NCBI GenBank assembly: GCA_017614375.1
Contig: JAGABZ010000008.1
Coordinates: 1-56,101 of the forward strand
Reading direction: 5' to 3'
Origin: Spirochaetales bacterium
GTDB lineage: Bacteria > Spirochaetota > Spirochaetia > Sphaerochaetales > Sphaerochaetaceae
Length of the DNA: 56,101 bases
Shown here: positions 55,708 to 56,101 of the stretch, piece by piece
Numbering within the stretch: position 1 is the first letter of the stretch
Layout: each line of letters starts with the position of its first letter
Program-made: the position numbers and the translations under genes
Notes under the pieces: generated by a model
Told to the model about the DNA's origin: nothing
The model's input: only the letters and a program-made list of their open reading frames with translations
Databases searched by the model: none

Positions 55708-56101
55708 ATGGGAAAGATAATCGGTATTGATCTGGGCACGACGAACAGCTGCGTTTCCGTAATGGAAGGCAACGATGCCGTGGTCGTAGCCAACTCCGAG
55801 GGACAGAGGACGACTCCGTCCATCGTCGGATTCACCGCCAAGGGCGACCGCCTGGTGGGCCAGCCCGCAAAGAACCAGATAGTCACCAACGCTGAGAACA
55901 CCGTGTTCTCGATCAAGCGTTTCATGGGCAGAAAGTACCACGAGGTTCCGAACGAACTCTCGATGATTCCGTACAAGGTAGGATCGGGTGCCAACGACTC
56001 GATCAGAATCGACATCCGCGGCAAGGAATACTCCCCCGAGGAAATCTCCGCCGTCATCCTTCAGAAGATGAAGAAGACCGCCGAGGACTACCTCGGAGAG
56101 C
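55708..56101 (+). CDS. dnaK: Chaperone DnaK (partial, 3' end beyond the window)
   Basis: The first 131 codons of the Hsp70 chaperone. The ATPase domain opens with [18 protein letters not shown], the phosphate-binding loop, and continues [12 protein letters not shown] and [13 protein letters not shown]. The ATG has AGGAGA upstream. The reading frame is open at the window edge. With GrpE next to it and ClpB in the same window, the disaggregation team is nearly complete; DnaJ is not seen here. Confidence 0.97.
   Translation, partial: MGKIIGIDLGTTNSCVSVMEGNDAVVVANSEGQRTTPSIVGFTAKGDRLVGQPAKNQIVTNAENTVFSIKRFMGRKYHEVPNELSMIPYKVGSGANDSIRIDIRGKEYSPEEISAVILQKMKKTAEDYLGE

Overview
The window is a GC-rich stretch of bacterial chromosome dominated by translation and transcription genes. 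The layout suggests a spirochaete, probably in the Treponema/Sphaerochaeta part of the phylum. The clues are the run rpmG-tRNA-secE-nusG-rplKAJL-rpoBC-rpsLG, a tuf-S10-spc-alpha cluster lacking adk, map and infA between secY and rpmJ, grpE-dnaK a short way downstream of rplQ, a rifampicin-pocket sequence that departs from sensitive bacteria, and several spirochaete-like hypothetical proteins. This assignment is inference from gene order and protein character; no database was searched. Shine-Dalgarno sites are clear, and many promoters match the sigma-70 consensus with 17-18 bp spacers.

Layout. (1) 1-300: a 5S rRNA gene, a partial copy of its terminal helix and a REP-like palindrome. (2) 300-4100: a methionine-type ABC transporter (metN, metI, metQ). 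Three TTCTGAAA-type boxes lie upstream of metN. A 20-codon methionine-rich leader ORF with an overlapping terminator-like hairpin lies in front of metQ. A TetR regulator follows. (3) 4098-9751: a leftward operon of a sigma-70 factor, a VirD4/TraG-like ATPase without membrane anchor, and a ClpP-type peptidase, divergent from clpB. (4) 9781-15551: a MATE exporter and a MobA-like nucleotidyltransferase (leftward), divergent from glycerate kinase and glycogen phosphorylase. (5) 15575-28170: tRNA-Thr, rpmG, tRNA-Trp, secE, nusG, rplKAJL (with an L1-type leader), rpoB, rpoC, rpsL, rpsG and a strong terminator. (6) 28183-31997: two leftward, translationally coupled seven-helix GGDEF/EAL proteins, one with intact EAL residues and one degenerate. 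They sit where fusA stands in the classical str operon. (7) 32109-47220: a strong promoter with a long leader, tuf, a terminator-like hairpin, then the S10-spc-alpha cluster from rpsJ to rplQ, ending in a terminator. (8) 47290-56101: phased A-tracts, rny, a YmdB-like phosphoesterase, tlyA, a GerMN-domain protein (leftward), der, a HAD hydrolase, a membrane-anchored coiled-coil protein with a very acidic tail, grpE and the first 131 codons of dnaK.

How it fits together. Most of the window makes ribosomes and RNA polymerase and delivers membrane proteins (SecE, SecY), with RNA decay (RNase Y), ribosome maturation (Der, TlyA) and chaperones (ClpB, GrpE, DnaK) beside them. The accessory parts are the methionine transporter with its apparent control elements, the sigma/ATPase/ClpP operon, and the c-di-GMP pair lodged between the two ribosomal blocks. 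The least ordinary items are the methionine-rich leader peptide before metQ, the sigma-VirD4-ClpP operon, the EAL pair at the fusA position, the alanine/proline tail on ribosomal protein S19, and the curved DNA upstream of rny.
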